Source of the DNA: Coniferiporia sulphurascens
Lineage: Eukaryota; Basidiomycota; Agaricomycetes; Hymenochaetales; Hymenochaetaceae
DNA: 64,000 bases
NCBI GenBank assembly: GCA_002794785.1
Contig: NBBA01000023.1
Coordinates: 372,001 to 436,000 of the forward strand
Reading direction: 5' to 3'
Position 1 is the first letter of the stretch, and each line of letters begins with the position of its first letter. The position numbers and the translations under genes are program-made. Shown here one piece after another: positions 12,680-23,003 of this stretch. The notes under the pieces are model-generated. The model saw only the letters and a program-made list of their open reading frames with translations. It had not been told where the DNA came from and made no database searches.

Positions 12680-13720
12680 ATGGATGTGGACGTTGATGTT
12701 GTGGGGACTCGGAGACAGCACAAGGCCCATTCACATCTCCTTCCTCCAACTCTTGTGTTCAAATTTCTCCTTCCTCATTTTCGGCCTTGTCTTCATTGGT
12801 GAGTGCAGCAGCTGTCCGTTCCCAGGTCCAGACTGTCAGGCGAGAGGCTGGAGGTACACATCGTCAAACGTACGGAACATACAGTGGCCAAGATCATCAT
12901 GCCCCGTGCTAACAGGCAAGGTGCTGGCCCAAATCATACAGGTTCCGGCTCGCAGAAGGGAGAAGCTAATGCAGCCTGAGAGGCAGAAATCACCATGCTA
13001 TCCCGAGTGAGCACTGCACCTGGCACGCTTTCTAGTGCGGGCAGCATTCTACCTCTGGTCCCACCTCTTCCCTCTTTCACAAACCGTTACTCACGCTCAT
13101 CCACTGGCGTCGCAGACCTTGCTGCTGTTACTGGTGCACAATTCAGAAAGTGTAAGTCCTTCGCTGTGCCGCTGCCAATGATGTGCCCTCCTTCCGTGTC
13201 TTTTGGCTTGAACACAGGGGCTACAAGGTGCACGTCGCAGCGCCCTGGGACAGGTGGAACTGTCGGCACTGTAGGATCTAACTCAGATGGGTCTACACAC
13301 CCCTTTCCACCGGGTTCTGCACATTGCCCAAACGCAGTGCCAGCGACTATGTGAATGTACGTCCCTTCACCTAATAGTGGTACCCCACACAACTTGAATT
13401 CAGTATCCCCAGCATCGTCTTGTTCGACATGCGCATCCAGTCCTCGTCCTTGTCATCTGATGCAAATGGCAATGGCTCTCCATATGCACCCTTTCTGCCA
13501 CACAATCCTGCATTCCAGTTCCCTTACGTTTTTTGCCCTAGGATCCATATGCTCAATGCTCGTAAATATTGACCCAGGAGGACAAAATATCCTTGCATTA
13601 TTATTTTATATTTTAATCATCCCACACTTCAAGCACATCTTGACCGGGCTTGGATGGTACACTATCAAGCTGGGGTATATTTCACCATCAAACGATATAC
13701 TCTCTTAATATTCTTAACAA
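12680..13720 (+). pseudogene. Coding-like, degenerate ORF next to the transposase
   Basis: From an ATG at 12,680 the frame reads a basic/hydrophobic segment to about 12,798. A second frame from about 12,826 continues with HIVKRTEHTVAKIIMPRAN. A TGA near 12,977 (Arg codon CGA by C-to-T?) is followed in the same frame by TMLSRVSTAPGTLSSAG to about 13,150, where a good GTAAGT donor occurs. The only intron that would join the first two blocks is 27 nt, too short, so a frameshift is more likely. The family was not recognised. Whether it belongs to the pogo-like element or to the invaded locus is unknown. Confidence 0.35.
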
Positions 13721-13729
13721 AGTGATATG

Positions 13730-15206
13730 TGTTAGGAATTGATGAATAAGCTTGCTTACAAGCTTAGACAATGACACCAGCAACTACCAATACAGGAAGG
13801 GACTCCCACAGAGACTATCCAGTGATCATTCAACATGGGGATGGAACTAACTAGAAAACCAGGACTTCTTGGGAACATCAGGCCAATCACGATGCTCAAG
13901 CGACCGCTAAAGACTCTTGACTTGTCAAGACTCTGCCACCAATGCCAGACCGCATACAATCAATCATGGGAAGCATTTAACACGGTAATAACCAAATGCT
14001 TTTACATGGCAGGGTACACGAACTGCCAGGTAACTACAGATCACGCTGTAGACCCTATAGGCGACGGCACGGAGGTCAGGGTAATGCACACGATACAAAT
14101 GTACATCTTCGATGTACAGGAGTTTTTGCACAACGTCCATGTCCAGACGATAGTGAACCCACACATACATGACAAGGAATGTGACCTATGAGTGGTCTCG
14201 GGATCCTTCTCGTACAGGACATTGCAGGATAACACATTCCTAGCTAACGCTCACCAATTACGTGCAAAGGTAATCACCCTCTTTGAGAATCTATCAGCAA
14301 AGGGATTGATGACTGCCGATCAGCAGATCGGCAATGTTAATCTTTACGTGATAACACTATGGTTATCAAATGGATCACCCCTGGCGCCACCTCCAGGATA
14401 CACATGACATATCACTAGGATAAACCACATTAATGAACTGCCAGACAACGTGATCGACGACAGGACACCAACTGAAAGGTACCCACCTATGGACCTTTAG
14501 CCAATATTGCATTACGTGATTAAGCCACACTCGGCAGGAATCGAAGCACTTACCGAAGCCAGCCACAAACCTTAAATGGACAATTGTCCAAGTCGACAGG
14601 ATAACATGAAGGAACCAGTACAGGAGGCCAACAAGACAAGTTAACGACTTACCAATCATCAAGCTGTTAGGCAGCATCTTAACAAGAAGCCACTGGCACA
14701 TAAGACTACAGGGTAGTGTGCAGAACAGTGGGGCAACGCACACAGCCTAAGCGTCATGGTGAAGTCATTATGATACCATATGACATCCCTATGAGCTCAG
14801 TGGAGCCTAGTGGAGCATAGTGGAGCACATGATGCACAGTGGAGCTCAGTGGAGCACCAATGGCCAATCGTAGATAGTTATTTCTCATATGATCACCTTA
14901 TGGTGTCATTTGCACTGGTATGCAGCTCCAAGTCAGTGGAGCTTATGATGGCACTGTGAGACATCATAGCTCCAACTGCAGAGCCTTGTGGAGCATCCGC
15001 TTTCAAGCGGAGCTTCTTCTTCCATGTATATAAGGAGGGCCTAGACCAGCCTAGACCCCAGTTTAATTCACCTTCTCAATTCTCTCAGACTTCTCCTGAG
15101 CGAAAGTACCAACATCTACCGACTTATTCTTGACTCAATCACATGCCTCAACTCTATCTTGACTACTTGTTCCATCGGCTAACCATGGTTACCCTTGGTC
15201 CTAACA
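13730..15206 (+). repeat. 1.48-kb LTR, copy 1 (forward)
   Basis: Starts TGTTAGGAATT and ends GGTCCTAACA, i.e. TG...CA with short terminal inverted repeats. A TATA box (TGTATATAAGG, near 15,027) lies about 180 bp before the 3' end, as in the U3-R-U5 layout of an LTR. It is nearly identical to the reverse-oriented copy at 23,004-24,477. Its flanks differ: ATATG (13,725-13,729) on the left and CACAT (15,207-15,211) on the right, so it lacks its own target duplication. The exchanged flanks are found around copy 2. No protein-coding internal region adjoins it. Confidence 0.85.
13835..14573 (+). pseudogene. ORF carried inside the 1.48-kb LTR, with C-to-T type stops
   Basis: One frame from an ATG at 13,835 to a TAA near 14,573 (about 245 codons) is interrupted only by TGA at 14,189 and 14,405 and TAG near 14,498. 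Between the stops the sequence looks like protein (SRLCHQCQTAYNQSWEAF, ENLSAKGLMTADQQIGNV). The same stops occur in copy 2, so they predate the divergence of the two copies. No known family was recognised. An ORF in the U3 of an LTR is unusual; it may be chance, a captured fragment or a real element gene. Confidence 0.4.
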
Positions 15207-16153
15207 CACATTGTCCAAGGTCCATTGTCCAACACCCACCCCGCATGATGCGGTGGCGGTCAGTACACTTGGTGTGAGGATTTGATCCACTCACATGCTG
15301 AGCACCCCTCCCTTCTCAGGGGGGCTGCACCATGGGTGGCAAGGGGGAAAAGCCCCCTCACCATGACACCCCACAGCAGGTGTTAACGTCATAGCCTCCC
15401 AGGGGAACCCCAGGTATGGTCGGGGTAGTGCCTGCAAACCACTCAGGCCCCCTCCCTTAGATGGATACCCCCCTCACAACACCAAAACCCAAAGGGAGAT
15501 GGTGGTGGTAAGAGATCAAGAAGGGATGCTTCTAACCATGACTCTCGAGTCGTGGTTGGGGATGGCAGGAATTTTTGCTCAAAAAGGAAACCACCAAGCT
15601 GCTGGTTCCGATCTCCTTTCCCAATATCAACCCAAACTACTGGTAAGAATGTCTGCCGTACTTTCCATCACTCCTCGCCATGTAATTGAGATGGGCTGCT
15701 GGTTGGCAAGACAAAAAAAGAAATATCTTGGGGCCTGATGACATGACAGCACCCATCAACACGTAAATAACATTACAAGACAGAAAGCGAAAGGAGGAAA
15801 AACGTAGAAGCCGTGGCTCAGCAGTACATAGAAAGAAATACCACGGGCCCCGAAAATCAGGGCGAAATCTTGAATTATTGACCCACCTAACCCTCTACCT
15901 AAAGGTATCGGGAATAGAACCCTTGGTATCAAGATTTTTGAACCTTAAACTTATGATGGATGGGAGGAGGTCAATTAGACCCTGAGACCTGTGTGTGCAG
16001 GAATATTAATCTTAATTTCAATGATTCTTCAATTAGACCCTGAGACCCTGTGGGGTGGTATCTGTGTGCAGGAATGATTCTTCCAGGTACGGTGACAGGT
16101 ATAAAGAGTAGGGCCAGTAGGCTGTTCAAGGAGAGAGTAGTACTTACCACAAC
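15207..16153. other. No gene supported; C-rich unidentified stretch
   Basis: Holds the CACAT flank of LTR copy 1, a run of short inverted pieces (CCCCGCATGATGCGG near 15,238) and C-rich DNA to about 15,480. A 79-codon frame (15,499-15,738) has no recognisable feature. A partial direct repeat around CAATTAGACCCTGAGACC occurs at 15,973 and 16,030, just upstream of the next gene. Confidence 0.5.
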
Positions 16154-16835
16154 ATGTCCTCTCATCTGCTTTCTCTCTCTGGGCTGGACAACATAACGGC
16201 CAACAAGATCATCCAGATTATTCAGGCAGCACATGCTGTAACAAGCGACATTAATCTGCACAAGACTTTGTACGACGTTGCCTTCGGAAGGCAAGGCCCT
16301 TGCAACATCCAGCACGAAAACCCTTTAGCTTTCCTCGAACGTATTGTCTCTTCACTCGTAAATGTCGCAGCAATGGGCGCGAACCCCCAGGCATCGCAGC
16401 CTACCAGACCGGACCCCAAGAAGATAAACCGAAACCCTTGTCTTCGCTGCTCGGAGAAACGTCAAGGCGTAAGTACTACTAATTAATGATTGAATTATGC
16501 TGTTTACAATGCTTCTTCGCAGTGTGTCATTGTCTCTGGAGAAAACGAGCCATGCTTGTGCGGACAATGCAGGAAACTTGGTCTGTTGGAATGTATTATG
16601 AAGGTGAGCGACAATCTCTAAATGCGGCGTGACGCATGGGGTTTCGGAGGTTTAAATTAGTAAGCAGCCAATCGCAGTTCATCCACCAGGACCGGACGTC
16701 CACCATCACGTTCCCCAGACTGCAGTCAACATAAACCAACATACCCAGCAGCCTCACGGTCAACCCTCCACTCCTGCTTACCTATACCAAATGCAGGATC
16801 AATATCAGATACATCCCAACTTCGATCAACACTAA
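16154..16835 (+). CDS. Small Zn2Cys6 zinc-cluster protein (187 aa, three exons)
   Basis: Exons 16154-16468, 16523-16603 and 16668-16835, with GTAAGT/CAG and GTGAGC/CAG introns; all joins keep frame. The N-terminal ~70 residues are helical with no known domain. The centre has CLRC, then six residues and a third Cys, then 11 residues, GQC with Cys at both ends and a last Cys in LLEC. This spacing (C-x2-C-x6-C-x11-C-x2-C-x7-C) is that of a fungal binuclear zinc cluster. The tail is rich in Gln, His and Pro (QHTQQPHGQPST). The first intron falls exactly before the third Cys, as in the paralogue at 21547-22244. The protein is too short to carry the usual fungal transcription-factor middle domain. 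Probably nuclear and DNA-binding by family; target unknown. It lies inside the segment between the two inverted LTRs. Confidence 0.7.
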
Positions 16836-17459
16836 GGGCAAGCCTCTCGTGGATACTATGCCAACCGTGCTGGCCCGAGCTTTACTTTGTGCATAAGCTT
16901 TTACTTGTCGACAAGATTCTATCATGCCTAATACATATATCCAAACAGGGAGCACGTACTTGCCGAAAATCATGCTAATAACTTCTTCGCTGGCGGTTTC
17001 TACCCCGGCGGCGACACGCAGTTTTAGTCGACTAGATCATGACGTCTGCTAGGGCTTCAAGCCCATCTCGTACTAGGCGCACCACCGAGACAACTCTATC
17101 TTCATCGCTCGAGTAGATCTTTATGTATTTAATGACTGCTTCCTTTCATTTTCTTAACTATTTATCTCAAGCTGTCATAATGGATCAGTTGAAATCAAAA
17201 TTATTTATGCACACATTTGTCAAGGAAAGGGGAGGGCCGCTCGATAAATTGGACAAGCGCGAAGATTTCTTTAGAGTTTGATAGTATTCATATGAATGGA
17301 GGAATGATTTCGAGACACAAACTAGGATCGAGGGAGTGAGCGAGAACCGGGATTTTAACCCTGGGAAGTCATTTCCTGGTTTGTAGGGATAAATCGTAAC
17401 AGCTGGCATAAGTTATTCAGATGGATTTCTGTTATCATGTGTCGTGGATAGCACCCAAA
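16836..17459. other. No gene supported
   Basis: AT-rich spacer downstream of the Zn2Cys6 gene. Nothing recognisable in either strand. Confidence 0.4.
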
Positions 17460-17921
17460 CTCCACGAGAACAGCCACTTACCACCTTCTTTAAAATACAT
17501 TGCAAACCACTCTTCTGGCGTAGTTGGCATAGATGACGTTCGCCTTCTCCGGAGCCTTTGGTGATGCACTACAGTAAAGGAGAATAAGTAATATGAAGCC
17601 AGCTTCGAAGGTAGTACTCACCCCCTTGTGTTTTTTGGAGCATTGAAAGCAGGGGTCCGGATTTGGACCCCGCTGCGGGAATGACTCAGCTGCTTGCAGT
17701 GGCTGATGTTAAGCCATCGACATATCTGGCAAGGAAAGCCAGGGGAGTTCCGCCTTCAAGCTGAATGCTGCGAAGACCCTGGTTTCCCGAGGACACATTT
17801 AGCAAGGTATTGTATAAAGAATCATTACTCAATATGGCTTGCGATAAGCGTGTAAGCTAGACAATGCCAGAGCGAGTCTGCCAGTGGCATCTAACTCAGG
17901 AGACAATGGGTGAGACGACAT
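17460..17921 (-). pseudogene. Zn2Cys6 small-protein pseudogene
   Basis: Very similar to the gene at 21547-22244, upstream sequence included (ATG at 17,921). Relative to that copy it has an indel soon after MSSHPLSPELDA that shifts frame, a TGA in place of a CGA codon near 17,685 and a deletion of about 27 nt just before the zinc-cluster cysteines that shifts frame again. The splice donor after the CAAGGGG block is GTGAGT. A recent duplicate of the neighbour, on the same strand about 4.3 kb away. Confidence 0.75.
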
Positions 17922-18339
17922 GAAACTGGGGTGCCGCAGACTATTCTGCACCCTCTTATATTCCATAATATATCTGCGTCATGAAAGGATGCACAGGCAC
18001 ATAACATGTGGGATGCCCTGCCCAGAGAAAGTCTAAGCCATTGTGCAGAAAGAAGTTCGAGGTGTTGACCGTGAGAAGCCCGGTCCCCACACTGGTAGTA
18101 CTGTGCTGTGAATAATACTGTCGTGTGATCCCTGTTACAAACTATCTGTCTTTTGCTTACACATATATACTAGACGTAGATTAAAATCAACTATTAAATT
18201 CCTGGTACCGTTTTCATTTGTGCAAATGGCGGGGGCCGGGGGCGGAGGTGCCCTCTGTTGCAAAGTTTGCAATGGGGGTCACGTGACAGTAGTCTTTCCG
18301 CTAGATTAAAACAGAGCTCCTGCCCTTCAAGGTCGTCTT

Positions 18340-18890
18340 TATCTTGCTCAACGAACTGACTAATCATGGCTCGGGAACTGCCAGCAACATGCACAGTACC
18401 TCTATCATCGTGTCGCATGACTCTAGCTTCCCCAGCAACGCTAACGTCCTCCACCCCAACTGCTATAGGGTACCCTTGAGTCGTTCATCAGGTCGTTATC
18501 GGGGCCAAGTCATAATACATGCTCGAGGCAGCAGAGAACTTCAAGTCCAAGTTTCCAGACCATCCGACCATTTCTCTGACTGCTCCTCCTCATCTTTCGG
18601 CATACTAGAATTCACCGGAAAGCTCATTACGTACCATTTGCCTAAACACCGCCAGTGCGACTCATTCTCCTCTGGCGTCGTTGGCTGGTAGAAGGAACAG
18701 CTCGCCAAACTCATAAAGGGACTTGGGCTTGGTGCAGTCGTGCCCGTCTTTGAAGTCGACATGATGCGTGACGACGAAGTGTACGACCCCATGCGCCATT
18801 TTAAGATTGTCGTTGTCCAGTTTCAGCAGGTGCATAGACCGGCGACAGTGGGAGAAGGGCACATTACAGCCAGTATTGTGTTTTTGTAAG
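18340..18890 (+). pseudogene. Repeat family X, copy 3 (best-preserved coding frame)
   Basis: One frame from 18,344 reads FGILEFTGKLITYHLPKH, then a TAG at 18,689 (CAG by C-to-T?), and continues in the same frame KEQLAKLIKGLGLGAVVPVF, EVDMMRDDEVYDPMRHFKI to a TAA near 18,890. Composition and continuity on both sides of the stop suggest a decayed gene. The family was not recognised. The first half aligns with 5440-5830. Confidence 0.5.
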
Positions 18891-19765
18891 GTATTATGTT
18901 TTCGTAGGTCTTTTTACAAAGATGGTCCATTTCTGTGCACTTGTCATTAAACAGTATGAATTCCTCCACCACCACGAGTGTTAGGTTAAGTCCAATGATC
19001 CTCAAGACTAGGGGACCCGTGGTGATAGTCCCGAGTGTTGTCAGGCTTCGCGATGTGGACGAAACGGAACTGGATAGATATTACTATTGCTTAGGCCCAC
19101 GACTAAGCCAGAAGACATGCTTCCGCATGGCTGTGGAGAATACGGCAGAGATTGCAGCACTCCACTGCCTATGGTTAGAGCACCAGGATATCATAGAGTT
19201 GATTTAGTTGTGTGTGAGTGTAGCACCAGGGGTCTAGGAAGCTAACTTGACATAGCACATGCACCCCAGAATGAATGCCAAGGACCAAAGGGCTTGAAGC
19301 TGTGCAGTGACATGGTCAAACATGCATATACCGTGCACCGTGATAGCGGAACAAGAGCAGGATAATACTGGCTAGAAACAGTAGATCCAGAGGGAGACAA
19401 GAAAGAGAAGGGTAAAACCAGATTCGAAGATAAAAACACCTGCAACGTACATGTACACGAGTATGGCGAGTCTGAATCAGAGCCTGAGTCCGAGCCTGCC
19501 ACACAGACCATCCGCTGTGTGATCAGATTTATGCCGAGTGTGGTAGGATGAGATGCAGTTCCTGATCCCCTAGATCAGTATCAAAGAACTGAAATGGGAT
19601 GTTGTTATGCTTCATGAACAAGAAAACGCATCGGCGTGAGCAGGTAGTATGGGCCCAACCTAAGGCGAAGGTGATATCCCAGAGGTTAGTCTAGATAAGA
19701 ACAAAACAGACAGAGAGTTCATACAGTTGCTAACAGACCAATCACCCATTAAACCCTTCCACGTC
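18891..19765. other. Unidentified; short acidic fragment resembling the transposase tail
   Basis: At 19,459-19,500 a block reading ESESEPESEPATQT resembles the SESE repeat of the pogo-like transposase (near 11,390) and may be a fragment of a second copy. Otherwise nothing supported. A plausible branch site and acceptor (CTAACAG) sits at 19,731-19,737 before the exon-like frame described next. Confidence 0.35.
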
Positions 19766-20296
19766 CTTCTTGTTAGATGTGGTCGATCTTCTTTCCTTTT
19801 TCATCTACCTCCGATCCTTTTTCCTTTTCTGTTCCTTCCTTTCACATTTCCCCTTTCGGCATGATCACCTGCTCCCTGATCCCCTTTAGTCAAATGACTC
19901 ATTATGACTCGTGATCATCCCCTTATGGTAATACTTTCCCGATGACCCCCTGAGCTTAAATAGTCGAGCCGAACATTATTGTTTCCTGTTCTTCTCTTCT
20001 ACTTACCGTCGTGTTGTCTAAGGTATTACCTGTATATCCCTGTCATTTTGAAGCAATCTACTTACCATTGTGTCATCTAAGCGTTATGCGTGATCTGAAC
20101 ATAGTCCCTCTGAGTCCCCCCCTCAGATTACTAGGTGTTCCCTTTGTGCTAGTCAGTGTTTTGTTGATCTCTTCAGGGGCCCTGTCGGGTTATTCCTGGC
20201 CGCTGCCTAACACTTCTTTCGATCTTCTGTCAATATTGTTGGGGCTGCTGTGGCAACTGAAGCAGAAGTGGACAAGCGTAAAAAGCGTCACTGATC
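19738..20296 (+). pseudogene. Exon-like frame split by a solo LTR
   Basis: Reading 19,738-19,770 and, across the LTR, 20,218-20,296 as one sequence (one copy of the duplicated CTTCT kept) gives a continuous open frame ending VATEAEVDKRKKRH and a TGA. A CTAACAG acceptor precedes it. It is short, so it is only a suggestion that the LTR landed in the last exon of a gene; the upstream exons were not identified. Confidence 0.3.
19771..20212 (+). repeat. Solo LTR (442 bp) with target duplication CTTCT
   Basis: Starts TGTTAGATGTGG and ends GCTGCCTAACA. It is flanked by identical CTTCT at 19,766-19,770 and 20,213-20,217. A TATA-like CTTAAATAG lies near 19,954. It is a different family from the 1.48-kb LTR, the 558-bp LTR and the copia LTR. 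No internal sequence adjoins it. Confidence 0.8.
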
Positions 20297-20989
20297 CTTG
20301 TTTCCCTTATGGAACTTCAACTTTGAACTAAGGGATGTTGCGCAAGATCTTAAGTCGACATAAGACGCAGGTGAGAGCAGGCTGGTACACGTATGTGGAG
20401 GTTATTGTAATACCATATAGAGACCATACATGGTGTGCCTGAACTATCCTAGACCAAGTGCGAAGCGGTCATCGACCAGAGTCCGGAGTCTCAACCTATT
20501 GTGCATCGGGTAATTGCACTGAGCCCATATCGAAGAAAGGTCTGGCCACTGGTATTGGTGAAAGCACAAGGTCGTGACAAATCCATCAAGCTGGCCCGGG
20601 TACTTAGCTAAGCATTGATGACATAGCATCATATTTTAACAGATTACCTTTAGGTAGAAATGTCTAATGGATCAGAAATTTATCTCTTTTTCTTGTGTTG
20701 AGAGTACACTTGGTTTATAACAGCAGAATGGCAAAACCCAAACATGTAGTCAGAAGTAGTACAGGCAACTTGAAACCAATTTAACACAAAAGTAAATGAG
20801 GGTCAGATTTCTCGACCAAACTACATGCCATTGTTGACGAAGTTTTCGCCAGGCATATATCCCCTGTATACACGGAAAATAGTAAGCATAAGGATTCTCA
20901 ACATCGGAGATCACATCTTGGACTTGGAGTAAAAGACTTGGAGCCGCTTACATATTAAAGCTTGGACCTGGAATCACGGTGTGATTAAG
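20297..20989. other. No gene supported
   Basis: Spacer between two solo LTRs. The last ~60 bases before 20,990, read on the minus strand, are probably the original 3' end of the Zn2Cys6 gene at 21547-22244, separated from it by the 558-bp LTR. Confidence 0.4.
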
Positions 20990-20994
20990 TCGTC

Positions 20995-21552
20995 TGTTAC
21001 AATTTTCCTTTACTCTCCTTTACTGCACTGACTCATTTCCTCTTCATCATCATCAGTCAGCACAACTCCCCCATTTCCCTTCCTTACTCATCCTTATTTG
21101 TCTTACACCATAAGATGCCATGACGTCGCCATATCGCACCATCATGGCGTGCTTTGCTTACTGATCACCATACTTGTATTACCAAGGCGTTCCTTGAGTT
21201 TCCATGACCATCCATAGTCTGGTAAACACACCTAACCAAGTCGCTACAGTAGCAAACACATAGAGTAGCATATAAGCATGTAACTTCAGTAGCACAAGTC
21301 CTAAGCTTGTGCTCTTTGTTCATACAAGCCCATTATCTGCTACCACCAGTTTACTGTGCACCAGTGTGCCACTAGTCGCTTCGTCATAACCCGACTCGCT
21401 ACAGAAGCCTACCACATCCACATCACCAATCAGGAAGCCCCATCGCCGATCATCTTCAACTTACGACATCTAGGAAGCCCCATTGCCATACCATCAGTAT
21501 CTTTGATCAGGAAGCCCCGACGTTGATCACTGCATAACCATTGAGCTTAACA
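20995..21552 (+). repeat. Solo LTR (558 bp) with target duplication TCGTC
   Basis: Starts TGTTACAATTTTCC and ends GAGCTTAACA. It is flanked by identical TCGTC at 20,990-20,994 and 21,553-21,557. A TATA-like CATATAAGCATG lies near 21,269. The downstream part has three copies of AGGAAGCCCC (21,432; 21,471; 21,509) about 39 bp apart. It is inserted in the last exon of the Zn2Cys6 gene on the opposite strand. Confidence 0.85.
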
Positions 21553-22244
21553 TCGTCCATCATGAACTGCATCATGAACTGGGAATTGATCATGGCCTGG
21601 GTGCACTGGATATTGCCAGTGGTTCTGGTAAGTGTGCACTTGATGGTGGTCAATGGATGTGGTTTGTTGATTATGATACAATGCAGGCTGTTGGAGAACT
21701 GGTAGCAGGGGCTGTGTGACCTTGTAATCACGGTGTCACGTGAGCATACACCCAAACGAGAAAACAGCAGCAAAACAGGTACTTACTGCCTTCTTTGAAA
21801 TACATTGCAAACCACTTTTCTGACATAGTTGGCATAGATGACGTTCACCTTCTCTGGAGATAATGACGCACTACAGTAAAGGAGCATAAGTAACACGAAG
21901 CCAGCTTCGAGGGTAGTACTTACCCCCTTGTGATTTTTGGAGCAATGAAAGCAGGGGTCCGGATTTGTTTTCTTCGAACCTTGTCTAACAGACCCCGCTG
22001 CAGGAGCGACTCGGCTGCTTGCAGTGGCTGAGGTTAAGGCATCGACACATCCGGCAAGGAAAGCCAGAGGAGTTCCGCCTTCAAGGTGAATACTGTGAAG
22101 ACCCTGGTTTCCCAAGGACACATTTAGCAAGGTGTTGTATAAAGGAGTGTTGCTCGATACGACTTGTGACAAGCGTATAAGCTGGACAATGCCAGAGGCG
22201 AGTCTGGCATCTAACTCAGGAGGGGACGATGGGCAAGACGACAT
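21547..22244 (-). CDS. Small Zn2Cys6 zinc-cluster protein, C-terminus cut by a solo LTR
   Basis: Exons 22244-21924, 21870-21787 and about 21720-21547 (or from 21711 if a CAG acceptor is used), about 190 residues. The cluster reads CFHC, six residues, Cys, 11 residues, CQLC, six residues, Cys: a canonical binuclear zinc cluster. The first intron lies just before the third Cys, as in the gene at 16154. The tail is rich in Gln and His. The stop codon TAA (21549-21547) is inside the solo LTR: the reading frame runs through the TCGTC target duplication and ends on the LTR's own terminus. Beyond the LTR the same frame would continue for about a dozen codons (LNHTVIPGPSFNM) to a TAA near 20,937. The truncation is short and outside the zinc cluster, so the protein could still work. 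Confidence 0.7.
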
Positions 22245-22617
22245 GAAACTGGGGAGCCACTAACTATTCTGCCATGACCCTTTTATATTCTATATCTGCA
22301 GCCTGAAAGGCTGTAACTTGCAGGATTCTTTGAATTCCATCTATGAAGCATGTGGACATTTCGACTATAGCAAGAACACCAGAATTAAACCTCATGTGAA
22401 AAAGTGGGTAGGGACTTTCTTCCTTTGGAGCTGACAAACAGCTTGCCAAGCTCTTGGTTCAATATTAACAAGCTCTCAATATCCCTCACTTCGCCAGGGA
22501 TATTTTCCAGGGGTTGACCGGTCCCCGGATAAGCGGAGTGACATGTCATGCTAGAACCAGAACATGCTTAGTAAAATTATTAGTAACATTCTTATGGAAG
22601 CAGGTAGTGGGCATTTT

Positions 22618-22835
22618 TATTATACTATTGTATGACCACTGTTACAAAGAAATTGTATTTTACTTCTGCAGCACCCACAACTCAAAATATTTTTACCGGC
22701 TTTGCTGTACTGAATACTCTTGTACTTCACTATCTACCATCATTTTCCAGTTATGTTTTGATAAGCTAGAAATCTCAGAATAAATGTCCCCCCTTCTACA
22801 ATGGTTTTGTCACAGTCTGTCACGGAGATTTTTTA
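22618..22835. mobile_element. Possible short non-autonomous element (MITE-like)
   Basis: The left end (ACTATTGTATGACCACTG plus TTACAAAG) is shared with the region before the pogo-like transposase (9426). The right end, read in reverse, gives GACAGACTGTGACAAAAC, a fair inverted match to GACCACTGTTACAAAG. The intervening ~190 bp is AT-rich without coding frame. Size and sharing suggest a deletion derivative of the pogo-like family; the ends are only approximate. Confidence 0.35.
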
Positions 22836-23003
22836 TGCTCCAATTGAAGAGCACCCGGCACAGTATTCGGCAAAACAGCACACACCGGCACATGCATTTC
22901 GTAATAAGCTGCAAAAAACACTGAGATGGTGCTGGCTCTTACTAGGCATGTATTAGATATAAATCCATAAGAATTAAAGACTGCTATTAATGGAGGCACA
23001 TAT

